NCBI GenBank assembly: GCA_964247295.1 | Contig: CAXTTV010000008.1 | Span: 1 to 54,522 of the forward strand | Length of the DNA: 54,522 nucleotides | Direction of reading: 5' to 3' | Source: CAXTTV01 sp964247295 | GTDB lineage: Bacteria; Chloroflexota; Ktedonobacteria; Ktedonobacterales; Ktedonobacteraceae | Shown here: in pieces, positions 5,344 through 13,372 of the stretch | Layout of the letters: every line of letters begins with the position of its first letter | Position numbering within the stretch: position 1 is the first letter of the stretch | Program-made: the position numbers and the translations under genes | The notes under the pieces: generated by a model | The model's database searches: none | What the model was told of the DNA's origin: nothing | The model's input: the letters and a program-made list of their open reading frames with translations, nothing else

Positions 5344-7593
5344 TCAGACCATGAGGGCCAGCAGGATCGCGCTTTCGGCCCGCGCCATCGCGTCCAGGTT
5401 TTCCGAAAGATTGGCCTCCAGGGTGGTGACCAGCACTTGAAAGGCTTTCCGATCTTTTCCAACCAGGCGAATAACAATTCTACGCTCTTTACTGGTTACC
5501 ACCATGTACTCATGAATACCCCATCTACCCTGTTCCAGAACTTGAAAGGAGACTTGAAGCATGGTACTGAAATCGCGGCACATGCTTCCAAAGTCTAATT
5601 CTTCGGCGGTGACTTGAGCGATCGGCTGACCATCCATTGTTGCCAGCGCGGTCGCGACAAAGCCCGGCAACGAGTACCCTAAACTTTGGAGCGTTGCGAT
5701 AATCGCGGGATAGTTGCGCCGGGCGGCTCGCTGCACAGTTGTCGCGCTTTGCGCCCCCGAACTATTCGGGAACCCTGACATACTACCGGAATCAAACCGC
5801 ACGTCACTAAATTTGCCACTCTCCAGACGCTTGATGGGCAGAATGCCGCTATCTTGACGGCCCATTGGGGGATTGGTTGGCTCTGTTCGGCCCGCTGCGA
5901 TCCTCTTCGCCAGCAAAACATCATTCTCGAATTGAGGCAACCGTGGGTTTGAATGCTGCCCAGATTGTGACGATGGACCCGAGGTTGGATATATACCGTG
6001 GCCAGGCTGCGGTGAAGTGATCTCGTCCGCATACGAGATCTGTCTTCCTAAGTTACCGGTGTTCGGTGGGGTCGCCATGCCTTCAAAATTGGAGAAGGCT
6101 TCGTGGTTCTGGCCCGATATACCTGAATTTTCTCCCCAGGCAGACGCTCGCTGATCCTGACTCGGCTCCAGGGAGAAGACGTTAAAGGACTCTCCCCTAG
6201 CTGGCTCTGGCTTCCTCTCCCCTACAGGGGCGATCGGCTCCTCAAAGGAAAGATGAGCGCTGGCTCCGGCAGGCATCTGTATTATGGGTAGATCGGAGTG
6301 CGTTGGTTGGTCAGTTACCCAGGATGGCAGGTTCTGGCTCGGCTGAAGGTCTGCCGTCGGGGTTTTGTAGATATCGGGGGGCGTTAATGTATTCTGCTCC
6401 GGGCCTTCCGCTTGCGGTTGAACGCTCGCCATCATTCCGGTCCCCTCCCACCAGGGTCTCTCCTCTGGAAAAGACTCTTGAGGCGTCTGTAATGGAGACT
6501 CTTGAAAAACAGGCGATATTAGCGGGGGCAAAATGCCGGGTTGCGAGTGCGCAAATGGATCTTGCATACCTGGATGAGAGGGTGACTGCTGCACGAAGCC
6601 CGGCGTCGATGAGTACGGCTGAGGCTGAAAGCTTTGCTGCATTTGCGCAAATGGATCTTGCATACCTGGATGAGAGGGTGACTGCTGCGCGAAGCCCGAA
6701 GCGGAAGCGTACTGCTGCTGAATGTCTGATTGCGGCTGAGGCGACAGCGGATTGGGAATACTTTGAGCAATGGGATATTCTTTATTGGTGGGTATATTTT
6801 CAATGAGGCTATCGAAGGGATCGCCACCTGATCCATCAGCTTCCTGCAAAACCATGAAGGGAGCGTCATCATCCTCTACCTGTGCAGCAAAGGCCGACTG
6901 TTCCCCTGACATGTCCTGACCCTCAGCGTATTTTGAGCGATACTGAAGGGCCTGAAAAATCAGGCGGGAAAGCGGTTGCCTCACATTTGGAGCAATCTGC
7001 TCGCTCCACTGCTGCTGGGTCACTGTGCCATTTTTGTGAGCGGCCAGAGCAAAAAAGGCCTCTTCCCCCCGTAATACTCCATATTCCGCCCAAATTAATT
7101 CACCGTTCTGAAATCCCAGCGTTCCCCGCTCTTCCAGACCAGTATTGATCAACAGCAAAATATTTTTTTGGCTCATGTTAATGATTTGGATCACGTCCAG
7201 GAGATCAAACGAGTCCAGGCTGGCGGTAAATCCTGTCTGCTGCAATAATCGTTGTAACTCTTCTTTTAAGGCAGAGAGATTTAAGGGCTTACTTACATAG
7301 CCGACCGCGCCCGCCTCAAGAGCCTGCCCCTTGAGCTTTGATGGCCCAACAATCACCATTTTTACCTGTGGGCGGAAGGAACGCATCCACTGTAACAGTT
7401 CAAAACCATCTATATGTGAGGCTTTAAGCTCACTGACAACAAGATCATATCCCTCGGACCACAAAATGCGTATTGCCTCAGCACTGCTGCCGACGCCCAA
7501 AACAATATAGCCATCTTTACGAAGAGAGCCGACAACATTTAGTTTCCGCTCCTCTTCTCCCTCAACCACAAGAATACGCCATTGATCAGACAT
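5344..7593 (-). CDS. Pseudo-receiver / DUF4388 / Roadblock regulatory protein
   Basis: Start ATG 7593 follows GGTGGG; the product has 749 residues. Residues about 5-120 form a CheY-like receiver (RILVVEGEEER...; conserved SKPLN lysine), but the phospho-acceptor Asp is Glu (DLVVSELKASHIDGFELL) and the first acidic pair is EG, so normal phosphorylation is unlikely. Residues about 125-215 match DUF4388/PATAN (GTLGFQNGELIWAEYG...GEEAFFAL). A long Pro/Gln/Ser-rich linker (about 225-610) contains two near-identical SPSHPGMQDPFA units. The C-terminus (about 620-749; IIATLQSLGYSLPGFVATALATMDGQPIAQV) looks like a Roadblock/LC7 domain, which typically binds Ras-like GTPases such as MglA. Together this suggests a polarity or motility-type scaffold; partners are not encoded nearby. 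Confidence 0.8.
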   Translation of the reverse strand: MSDQWRILVVEGEEERKLNVVGSLRKDGYIVLGVGSSAEAIRILWSEGYDLVVSELKASHIDGFELLQWMRSFRPQVKMVIVGPSKLKGQALEAGAVGYVSKPLNLSALKEELQRLLQQTGFTASLDSFDLLDVIQIINMSQKNILLLINTGLEERGTLGFQNGELIWAEYGVLRGEEAFFALAAHKNGTVTQQQWSEQIAPNVRQPLSRLIFQALQYRSKYAEGQDMSGEQSAFAAQVEDDDAPFMVLQEADGSGGDPFDSLIENIPTNKEYPIAQSIPNPLSPQPQSDIQQQYASASGFAQQSPSHPGMQDPFAQMQQSFQPQPYSSTPGFVQQSPSHPGMQDPFAHSQPGILPPLISPVFQESPLQTPQESFPEERPWWEGTGMMASVQPQAEGPEQNTLTPPDIYKTPTADLQPSQNLPSWVTDQPTHSDLPIIQMPAGASAHLSFEEPIAPVGERKPEPARGESFNVFSLEPSQDQRASAWGENSGISGQNHEAFSNFEGMATPPNTGNLGRQISYADEITSPQPGHGIYPTSGPSSQSGQHSNPRLPQFENDVLLAKRIAAGRTEPTNPPMGRQDSGILPIKRLESGKFSDVRFDSGSMSGFPNSSGAQSATTVQRAARRNYPAIIATLQSLGYSLPGFVATALATMDGQPIAQVTAEELDFGSMCRDFSTMLQVSFQVLEQGRWGIHEYMVVTSKERRIVIRLVGKDRKAFQVLVTTLEANLSENLDAMARAESAILLALMV
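6548..6698. repeat. Direct repeat inside the regulator linker
   Basis: Two 55-base copies, 6548-6602 and 6644-6698, differ at one position and lie 96 bases apart (in frame, 32 codons). They encode the duplicated QQSPSHPGMQDPFA units. The near identity at DNA level indicates a recent in-frame duplication. Confidence 0.9.
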
Positions 7594-7765
7594 GTTTGCT
7601 ACCCACCTAACAGTGCGAGAGTTTTCACTGGTCCATCTTTTACCCAATTTTCCACTGAGTGTATCACGGTGTCCCAACGATGACAAGTTTCCACGATCAT
7701 CCCTTACCTCGTTCCTACTATGTAGACACTACCCGTTATCTTCTTCGCGTTTTTTGGTTCTTCTA

Positions 7766-7774
7766 TGCTATCAT
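7766..7774 (+). promoter_or_regulatory. Extended -10 promoter candidate for rpiA
   Basis: TG-C-TATCAT at 7766-7774 is an extended -10 element 60 bases upstream of the chosen rpiA start. No good -35 is seen at the usual distance, as is common for extended -10 promoters. It lies in the divergent region shared with the regulator gene. Confidence 0.4.
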
Positions 7775-7833
7775 GAAGGCAAAACATATTGCTGGTTTTT
7801 CCGCTTCGTACTTTTTCTTAAAGGATGATTTTT

Positions 7834-8529
7834 ATGCAGCATGATACACAGCAGGACAACTGGAAACGTCAGGCGGCGGAGGCCGCCGTAGCTCTGGCTG
7901 AGGATGGGATGCTCGTCGGTCTGGGAACTGGCTCAACGGCGTCAATGATGATTCAGGCGCTGGGTCGGCGGGTCCAGGCCGGCCTTCAAATTAAGGGGGC
8001 TGTCCCAACCTCTAATGCTTCCGCCAACCTCGCTCGCTCGCTTAATATTCCAGTGACGACGCTTGAGGATGCCCCTGAACTGGATCTGGATATCGATGGA
8101 GCCGATGAGATCAATGAACGACTTTTTTTGATTAAGGGCGGCGGCGGCGCGCTACTGCGGGAGAAGGTTGTGGCTTCAGCCTCCAAACAATTCATTGTGA
8201 TCGCCGATGCCTCTAAGCTGGTCCCGCGCCTTGGCCTGAACTTCCCTCTACCCATCGAGGTGATCCCTTTCGCGATTGCCCCTGTGACTCGCAAGCTGGA
8301 GGGCCTCGGCGCGATCCCACGCCTGCGTATCCGCAACGAACAGCCATTTGTGACCGATAACGGGAACCTGATTCTCGACTGCGCCTTTCCCAGCGGCATT
8401 ACCGATCCCCTTTCATTAGATCAGCAGTTGCATTGGATTGTTGGAATTGTGGAGTCAGGCCTTTTCCTGAATATGGCGTCCAAAGTATTTATCGCCGGCC
8501 CCTCCGGTCTTCAAACGCTCTCTCGCTAA
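7834..8529 (+). CDS. rpiA: Ribose-5-phosphate isomerase A
   Basis: Converts ribose 5-phosphate to ribulose 5-phosphate in the cytosolic non-oxidative pentose-phosphate pathway. The 231-residue product has the RpiA motifs GLGTGSTA near the N-terminus, DIDGADEIN (catalytic Asp region) and KGGGGALLREK (catalytic Glu/Lys loop). Length is normal. ATG 7834 is preferred to ATG 7825, because the AAGGAT at 7821 is too close to the first. The gene is separate from the pentose-phosphate run at 43954-51878 but completes it. It is transcribed divergently from the regulator and is followed, after 288 bases with a new promoter, by the ECF transporter. Confidence 0.96.
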   Translation: MQHDTQQDNWKRQAAEAAVALAEDGMLVGLGTGSTASMMIQALGRRVQAGLQIKGAVPTSNASANLARSLNIPVTTLEDAPELDLDIDGADEINERLFLIKGGGGALLREKVVASASKQFIVIADASKLVPRLGLNFPLPIEVIPFAIAPVTRKLEGLGAIPRLRIRNEQPFVTDNGNLILDCAFPSGITDPLSLDQQLHWIVGIVESGLFLNMASKVFIAGPSGLQTLSR

Positions 8530-8642
8530 TTATTTTTTCCTTCCGGGTGGAAGCTCGCGTCACCGCCCGGACAACTTCCCTCTAAGATCTCTCTACCATT
8601 GTTTGAAAAATTCACTCAGGATCAAGCTCAGCTAACTATTTC

Positions 8643-8672
8643 TTGACAGAACTTATTCCACATTCATATAAT
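8643..8672 (+). promoter_or_regulatory. Consensus promoter for the ECF transporter operon
   Basis: TTGACA at 8643-8648 and TATAAT at 8667-8672 are both perfect consensus with an 18-base spacer. They lie 145 bases upstream of the TTG start of the S component, leaving a long leader. Confidence 0.85.
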
Positions 8673-8694
8673 TCTATTGGATATGTGACATTTA

Positions 8695-8802
8695 TTTTTA
8701 TACTCCTTTCAGGGGTACTTTGTGCTTGCGTGTCTTCTCTATGAGAGAGTTTCGGCACTATTCAGTCAATGTTGACTGCACTTTTGGCTTTATGACAAAG
8801 CC
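8695..8802 (+). promoter_or_regulatory. Structured leader of the ECF operon (riboswitch candidate, class unknown)
   Basis: The leader contains four successive possible stems: TACTCC/GGGGTA (about 8699-8717), GTGC/GCAC enclosing TCTCT/AGAGA (about 8721-8758), CAGTCAA/TTGACTG (8763-8769 with 8772-8778), and GGCTTT/AAAGCC (8786-8791 with 8797-8802). The last ends just before the GGGAG ribosome-binding site at 8804. I see none of the conserved boxes of TPP, FMN, cobalamin, THF or preQ1 riboswitches. Regulation by a ligand is inference from transporter type and layout. Confidence 0.4.
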
Positions 8803-8817
8803 AGGGAGAGATAAACC

Positions 8818-9420
8818 TTGAAGCAGTTTCCTTCTGAGGCGACCAACCAGAGCATCTGGTCCTTTAACACCCGGCGGATTGTTACGGCGGGCGCGCTTGT
8901 CGCGATTACGATTATTATGGGCCTGGTCCCCAACATTGGTTTTATTCCGGTACCCAACCTGTCCGGTCGAGCAACCATTGAACATGTACCAACGATCCTG
9001 GGCGCGGTCCTCGAAGGACCCGTTGTTGGAATGGTGACCGGTCTGGTCTTCGGTATGATTAGCTTTCTTACTTCGACGATCCCTTTATTTAAAGATCCTC
9101 TGGTCTCGGTACTCCCACGTATTTTGATTGGGCTGACTTCCTGGTTGGTTTTCGCCGGTCTAAAAAACATCAATAAAGATCTGGCGGCCTTCGCTTCCGG
9201 TTTTGTTGGGGCAGCCACCAATACGGTATTTGTGCTCTGGTTCGCGGTGCTTCGGGGCCTGATTCCAGTGGCAGTGATTGTGACGATTATTCCTCAGGCG
9301 GTGGTCGAGGCGATTATCGCGGCGATTATTACAGTGGTGGTGGCCCGCGCGGTCTATGTGGTCCGCAGTGGTCAGCTCCGCGCTAAAGAGACAAAATCTC
9401 GGGAAGAGCTCCCCTATTAA
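8818..9420 (+). CDS. ECF transporter S component (substrate-binding membrane subunit)
   Basis: The 200-residue protein has about six hydrophobic segments and the typical pattern of the ECF-S family (PF12822-like): an early ITIIMGLVP segment, then IEHVPTILGAVLEGPVVGMVTGLVFGMISF, characteristic of folate/pantothenate/queuosine-type S components. It captures a vitamin and docks on the energising module encoded next. The substrate cannot be read from the sequence. The start is TTG with GGGAG nine bases upstream. It is the first gene of an operon S-A-A'-T behind its own promoter and a structured leader, so it is a dedicated (group I) ECF system. Confidence 0.85.
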   Translation: MKQFPSEATNQSIWSFNTRRIVTAGALVAITIIMGLVPNIGFIPVPNLSGRATIEHVPTILGAVLEGPVVGMVTGLVFGMISFLTSTIPLFKDPLVSVLPRILIGLTSWLVFAGLKNINKDLAAFASGFVGAATNTVFVLWFAVLRGLIPVAVIVTIIPQAVVEAIIAAIITVVVARAVYVVRSGQLRAKETKSREELPY

Positions 9421-9426
9421 AAGATT

Positions 9427-10266
9427 ATGCTTGAAGTCCAACAGGTAACTTTTCGCTATGGGATGTCGGGGGAGCAGAATACTCCTCCGGCTCTCGATAC
9501 GATCAATCTGGCGATCGCTCCCGGTGAGTCGGTGGCGATTATCGGCCATAATGGCTCCGGCAAAAGTACGCTTACCAGGCTGCTGGCGGCGATCCTCAAA
9601 CCCCAGCAGGGTCAGATTTTGATTGATACTATCCCTACTACGGCATCGGGTGAAGCGCTCTGGCAGCTTCGTCAGCAGGTGGGGCTGGTCTTTCAGAATC
9701 CTGACGATCAACTGGTCGCCAATACGGTGATCGATGATGTGGCGTTTGGTCCAGAGAACCTGGGCCTACCAGATTTTGAGATTGAGGAGCGGGTTCAGGA
9801 GGCACTGGGCCTGCTGGGCCTGGAAAGCTTTGCTCAGACGCCGATCAACGATCTGTCGGTCGGGCAGAAGCAGCGGGTGGCGATCGCGGGTGTGCTGGCG
9901 ATGCGGCCCCGCTACTTGCTTCTGGATGAGCCAACGACGATGCTGCCTGGTCAGGTAGCTCGCCAGCTTCTCCAAAGCGTGCATAGGCTGGTTCAAGAGC
10001 GCCAGATGGCGGTGATCCACATTACGCATTTTATGCATGAGGTCACGGATTTTCAGCGAGTAGTTGTGATGCATGAGGGGAAAATTCTGATGGATGGCCC
10101 TCCGATAATGGTGTTTCGAGAGGCCAAGCGCCTCCAGGAAATCGGGCTGGATCTACCAATGGTGACGCGCCTGGGCACAGATTTGCGCGCCCGAGGTTGG
10201 TCCTCTCTCCCTGAGGTTGTGCTCTCCATTGATGAGTTGAAAGCGGGCCTATGCTCTTCCAATTAG
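9427..10266 (+). CDS. ecfA1: ECF transporter ATPase EcfA1
   Basis: ABC ATPase of 279 residues that powers vitamin uptake from the cytosolic face. Walker A is GHNGSGKST, the Q-loop is QNPDDQLVANTV (the 'NPDDQ' form is typical of ECF ATPases), the signature is LSVGQKQRVAIAG, and Walker B is YLLLDEPTTML. The signature LSVGQ replaces the usual LSGGQ. The ATGC-type start follows the S-component stop after six bases, and it overlaps EcfA2 by 16 bases, showing translational coupling. Confidence 0.94.
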   Translation: MLEVQQVTFRYGMSGEQNTPPALDTINLAIAPGESVAIIGHNGSGKSTLTRLLAAILKPQQGQILIDTIPTTASGEALWQLRQQVGLVFQNPDDQLVANTVIDDVAFGPENLGLPDFEIEERVQEALGLLGLESFAQTPINDLSVGQKQRVAIAGVLAMRPRYLLLDEPTTMLPGQVARQLLQSVHRLVQERQMAVIHITHFMHEVTDFQRVVVMHEGKILMDGPPIMVFREAKRLQEIGLDLPMVTRLGTDLRARGWSSLPEVVLSIDELKAGLCSSN

Positions 10267-11114
10267 ATGCTATTCAATGTACATACCTCCAGGGGACGCC
10301 CTTTGCTTCCGAGGCCCTTAAGGGACTCTCTTTGAAGATCCAGGAGGGTGAGACGCTAGCAGTGGTCGGGCCAACCCGCTCAGGAAAATCTACGCTGGTC
10401 GATCTCCTGGCCCGACTGATTACGCCGACCTCTGGCCATCTGCTCTTTAAGGGTGAGGATGTTTTCGCTCCAGGCTTCGATGTTGAGCGCATCCGCAATG
10501 CGGTGGGCGTGGTCTTCCAAAATCCCGGTAGTCAGATCTTTGAGTCAACGGTGGGCAAAGATGTCTCGTTCGGCCCACGCCGCAAAAAACTTCCGCTGGC
10601 AGAGTCGCGTCGATTGGTTCAAGAGTCGTTAGAAGCGGTCGGACTTTCTTACGAGGATTTCCGGACGCGCTATACCTATGCCCTCAGTGGCGGTCAGAAA
10701 CGCCGGGCGGCGATCGCTGGTGTGCTGGCACTGCAACCCCAGTTAATTGTGTTTGATGAGCCGACCGCCGGGCTGGACCCCCGTGGCCGCCATGAGCTAC
10801 TCGATCTGATCATACGCCTGAAGGCCCATCACAATCTGACGATCGTTTATACCTCTAGCAGTCTTGAGGATGTGATCGGGTTAGCGGACCGTATCTGTGT
10901 GCTGGACCAGGGCCATCTCCTGCTTGAGGGCTCGCCGCGTGAAATTCTGGCCCAGGCAGATACACTTGCCCGGCTGGAGATTACGCTCCCAGAGGCAACA
11001 CAGATCGCGCTGGCTCTGCGCGCGATTCTCCCTGAGATCCGCTCGGATGTTCTTAATCTCCAGGAACTGGAGGCTGAGATTGAGAGCGCTCAAAGAAAAA
11101 GGGCACCGCTATGA
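10251..11114 (+). CDS. ecfA2: ECF transporter ATPase EcfA2
   Basis: Second ABC ATPase of 287 residues, forming a heterodimer with EcfA1. Walker A GPTRSGKST, Q-loop FQNPGSQIFESTV, signature LSGGQKRRAAIAG and Walker B LIVFDEPTAGLDP are all intact. The C-terminal extension of about 60 residues is typical of ECF ATPases, which use it for dimer contacts. The start overlaps the end of ecfA1 by 16 bases and its stop overlaps ecfT by 4 bases (ATGA). Confidence 0.94.
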   Translation: MLFQLDAIQCTYLQGTPFASEALKGLSLKIQEGETLAVVGPTRSGKSTLVDLLARLITPTSGHLLFKGEDVFAPGFDVERIRNAVGVVFQNPGSQIFESTVGKDVSFGPRRKKLPLAESRRLVQESLEAVGLSYEDFRTRYTYALSGGQKRRAAIAGVLALQPQLIVFDEPTAGLDPRGRHELLDLIIRLKAHHNLTIVYTSSSLEDVIGLADRICVLDQGHLLLEGSPREILAQADTLARLEITLPEATQIALALRAILPEIRSDVLNLQELEAEIESAQRKRAPL

Positions 11115-11950
11115 TTGAGGTCTCTCGCAATCTCTCTATGGGTCAATTTGTCGATAATCACTCACACTTGACTCGCCTGGACCCTCGCGTGAAGCTGTTG
11201 GGAGCAATTGTGCTGATTACGCTGGTCTCGATTGTGAATACGTTTATAGCATTCCTGCCCTGCCTGCTAATCTGTCTGTTTCTACAATGGTGGTCGCGCC
11301 TCTCCCCTCGCTACACACTCCGAGGCTTTCAGGCTGTCATTCTCTTTATGGCCTTTGTTTACGTTTTTCAGGTACTGTTCTATATCTCCCCAACTCAGCA
11401 TAATTCGCTGATCTGGCAATGGGGGCTGCTCTCCCTCTCCTGGGAAGGGCTTCTACGCAGCTTGGTTACCTGCATCCGGGTGGTTTTCCTGTATTATCTG
11501 GTGACGCTCTTGACGATGACAACCTCTACAGTGGACCTGACCGATGGACTGGAGTCCCTGTTCTCTCCCTTTCAGAGGATCGGCCTGCCCATCCAGGAAT
11601 TTGTGATGGTGCTGCTGATCGCTTTTAAGTTTGTGCCGATCTTTCTTTCTGAAGCGGAACGCCTGATCAAGGCTCAAACGGCTCGTGGGATGCGCTTCGA
11701 TCAGGGGAATGTCTTCCAGAAAGCGACCCGCTACGGCTCACTGCTCCTCCCAATATTCCTGAGTGGCTTCCGTCGTTCGGAGACGCTGGCAACCGCAATG
11801 GAGGCTCGCTGCTATGCCGGCGGCCATCGCGGCTGGCGACGCAGCAAACGCCGCAAACTCGCTTTTCAACGTACAGATCTGTTGGCACTATTTTGCCTGC
11901 TTGCCTGTGTCCTGCTGATAGTCATGGTGAATCTTCTGGCCAGATTTTAG
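11111..11950 (+). CDS. ecfT: ECF transporter transmembrane component EcfT
   Basis: Integral membrane subunit of 279 residues that couples the ATPases to the S component. It begins with the usual LDPRVKLLGAIVL, has about six hydrophobic segments, and carries the two coupling-helix motifs of the family in the third quarter (AQTARGMRFD and AMEARCYAGGHR; the A-R-G/C pattern is the hallmark). It overlaps ecfA2 by 4 bases and ends the operon. Confidence 0.93.
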   Translation: MIEVSRNLSMGQFVDNHSHLTRLDPRVKLLGAIVLITLVSIVNTFIAFLPCLLICLFLQWWSRLSPRYTLRGFQAVILFMAFVYVFQVLFYISPTQHNSLIWQWGLLSLSWEGLLRSLVTCIRVVFLYYLVTLLTMTTSTVDLTDGLESLFSPFQRIGLPIQEFVMVLLIAFKFVPIFLSEAERLIKAQTARGMRFDQGNVFQKATRYGSLLLPIFLSGFRRSETLATAMEARCYAGGHRGWRRSKRRKLAFQRTDLLALFCLLACVLLIVMVNLLARF

Positions 11951-12047
11951 AACAGGATGGGGTTTCTTTTCGTATTCTACAATAAGATATATTCAACCAG
12001 CCTATCTAGAAATCTAGCAGGAAGGATAGAACCTGTCCCTGCTATCT

Positions 12048-12085
12048 ATCAGGATAGGCTCTAACTCTTTTCTTACTATCCTGAT
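12048..12085. repeat. Inverted repeat upstream of the 155-residue gene
   Basis: ATCAGGATAG (12048-12057) and CTATCCTGAT (12076-12085) are perfect complements with an 18-base spacer. No T tract follows. It lies in the 176-base gap between ecfT and the next gene, and could be a hairpin or a regulator site. Confidence 0.55.
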
Positions 12086-12126
12086 TAACCATAAGCAATT
12101 ATCTGGCAATTAGAAAGAAGTGCAGG

Positions 12127-12594
12127 ATGCAATTACCTATTTGGAAAATTCTCGACACACCTTTCGGATACGATGTGTTTGACCAATTGCTCATGTTCTC
12201 GCTCCCGGTGGAGGATCAGATGCTTCTGATCTCAAGTGATGGCGTCCACCTGCTGGACCTGCGTGCTCCCCGCGATATGCAGGATGATTATGATTATCCC
12301 GCTGGGTATGGCCTGCTCTATGTCTCGGAGGATACGGTGCGCTACCATGGCCGCACATTTCAATTGATTGGTCCCGAAAAAGGCTCGCCAATTAGCCAGA
12401 GCGATCGAGGCGAGTATCTACACCTGGATCTTAAGAACGCGCTTTTTACGATCCGCGACGATCAAGATCATCTGCTTTTTGAATTTCTCTATGAGGATGA
12501 TAATAGCGAATGGGGTGTGCTCAGCTTTTCACCGGACTATCAACACGTGCTTCTCATGCTGCCCAGCGATCTCTACATTTTAGAGCGCACTTGA
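12127..12594 (+). CDS. Hypothetical acidic protein, 155 residues
   Basis: No signal peptide or membrane helix. The sequence alternates short hydrophobic strands with acidic turns (LLISSDGVHLLDLRAP, RDDQDHLLFEFLYEDD, WGVLSFSPDYQHVLLML), which suggests an all-beta fold such as a few propeller blades; the SFSPDYQHVLLM segment resembles WD40/TolB-like blade motifs but is too short for a full propeller. It is acidic, with many Asp residues. Its last 15 bases overlap the 3' end of ispD on the opposite strand. Family not recognised. Confidence 0.65.
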   Translation: MQLPIWKILDTPFGYDVFDQLLMFSLPVEDQMLLISSDGVHLLDLRAPRDMQDDYDYPAGYGLLYVSEDTVRYHGRTFQLIGPEKGSPISQSDRGEYLHLDLKNALFTIRDDQDHLLFEFLYEDDNSEWGVLSFSPDYQHVLLMLPSDLYILERT

Positions 12595-13362
12595 GCCTGT
12601 CTGTTCAGAAGCTGTCGGATGTGCTTGAGGGGCCTCTGACAGCGCCAGCAGTCCATGATCCAGGAGTTTCTCGGCCACCAGCAGGTCGTGAGGTGTGGTC
12701 AGTTTGAGATTATAGGCATTGCTCTCAACAATGGCAACCTGCCCTCCATAGCGCTCGATGGAAGAGGCGGTATCGGTTCCTATAAAGCCTTCTACCGCCG
12801 CGAGATCATAGGCCCGCAATAGCAGTTGAGCCTCAAAGGACTGGGGTGTCTGAGCCTTCCAGATGCCTGCTCCACTGAGGGTGGCGTTGATCTGCCCTGC
12901 CTCGTCCATCTGGACGATCCTCTCTCCTTGCACCAGGGGCGCGGCCAGCATTGCTCCCCCGGTCTGACGCGTCTTTGCAATCAATACCTCCACCTGAGCC
13001 ACACTAAGGAATGGACGCGCCCCATCGTGGATCATAATCAGGCTGATCGCTCCGTCCTCGATCTCCGGACGCAGGGCCTCTAAAGCACACTGTTCGGAGC
13101 CATGACGCGTCGCGCCTCCGCAGATGACAGCCCGAACTTTTTTACAGCCGGCCTCCTCAACTAGAGATCTCAAACGCGACTCCTCACCAGTGGCGGAGAT
13201 CAGAAGGATCTCATCGATCCCTGGAGTCCTCTCAAAGGTCTGAATGGAGTAGAGGATCACCGGCTTCCCACGGAGACCTAAAAAGATTTTGTTTATGCCG
13301 GCCCCCATCCTGGTTCCCTGACCAGCTCCCAGGACAACCGCGACCACACGTTTCTTTTCCAT
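12580..13362 (-). CDS. ispD: 2-C-methyl-D-erythritol 4-phosphate cytidylyltransferase
   Basis: Transfers CMP from CTP to 2-C-methyl-D-erythritol 4-phosphate in the cytosolic non-mevalonate isoprenoid pathway. The 260-residue protein has the nucleotide-binding motif LGAGQGTRMGAG...K near residue 10, IMIHDGARPF (Asp/Arg of the active site) in the middle, and TDTASSIE...VAIVES near the C-terminus. The start is ATG 13362 with AGGAT upstream; the frame extends further but through the end of menA. It is ten bases downstream of menA, so isoprenoid precursor supply and prenyl transfer appear co-transcribed. The C-terminal 25 residues (ALSEAPQAHPTASEQ) look unstructured. Confidence 0.93.
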   Translation of the reverse strand: MEKKRVVAVVLGAGQGTRMGAGINKIFLGLRGKPVILYSIQTFERTPGIDEILLISATGEESRLRSLVEEAGCKKVRAVICGGATRHGSEQCALEALRPEIEDGAISLIMIHDGARPFLSVAQVEVLIAKTRQTGGAMLAAPLVQGERIVQMDEAGQINATLSGAGIWKAQTPQSFEAQLLLRAYDLAAVEGFIGTDTASSIERYGGQVAIVESNAYNLKLTTPHDLLVAEKLLDHGLLALSEAPQAHPTASEQTGSSAL

Positions 13363-13372
13363 AAAAAAGATC

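Noticed and set aside
8695..8817. THF, TPP, cobalamin or preQ1 riboswitch in the ECF leader
   Set aside because: The conserved sequence boxes of these classes are not seen, so it is only reported as an unclassified structured leader.
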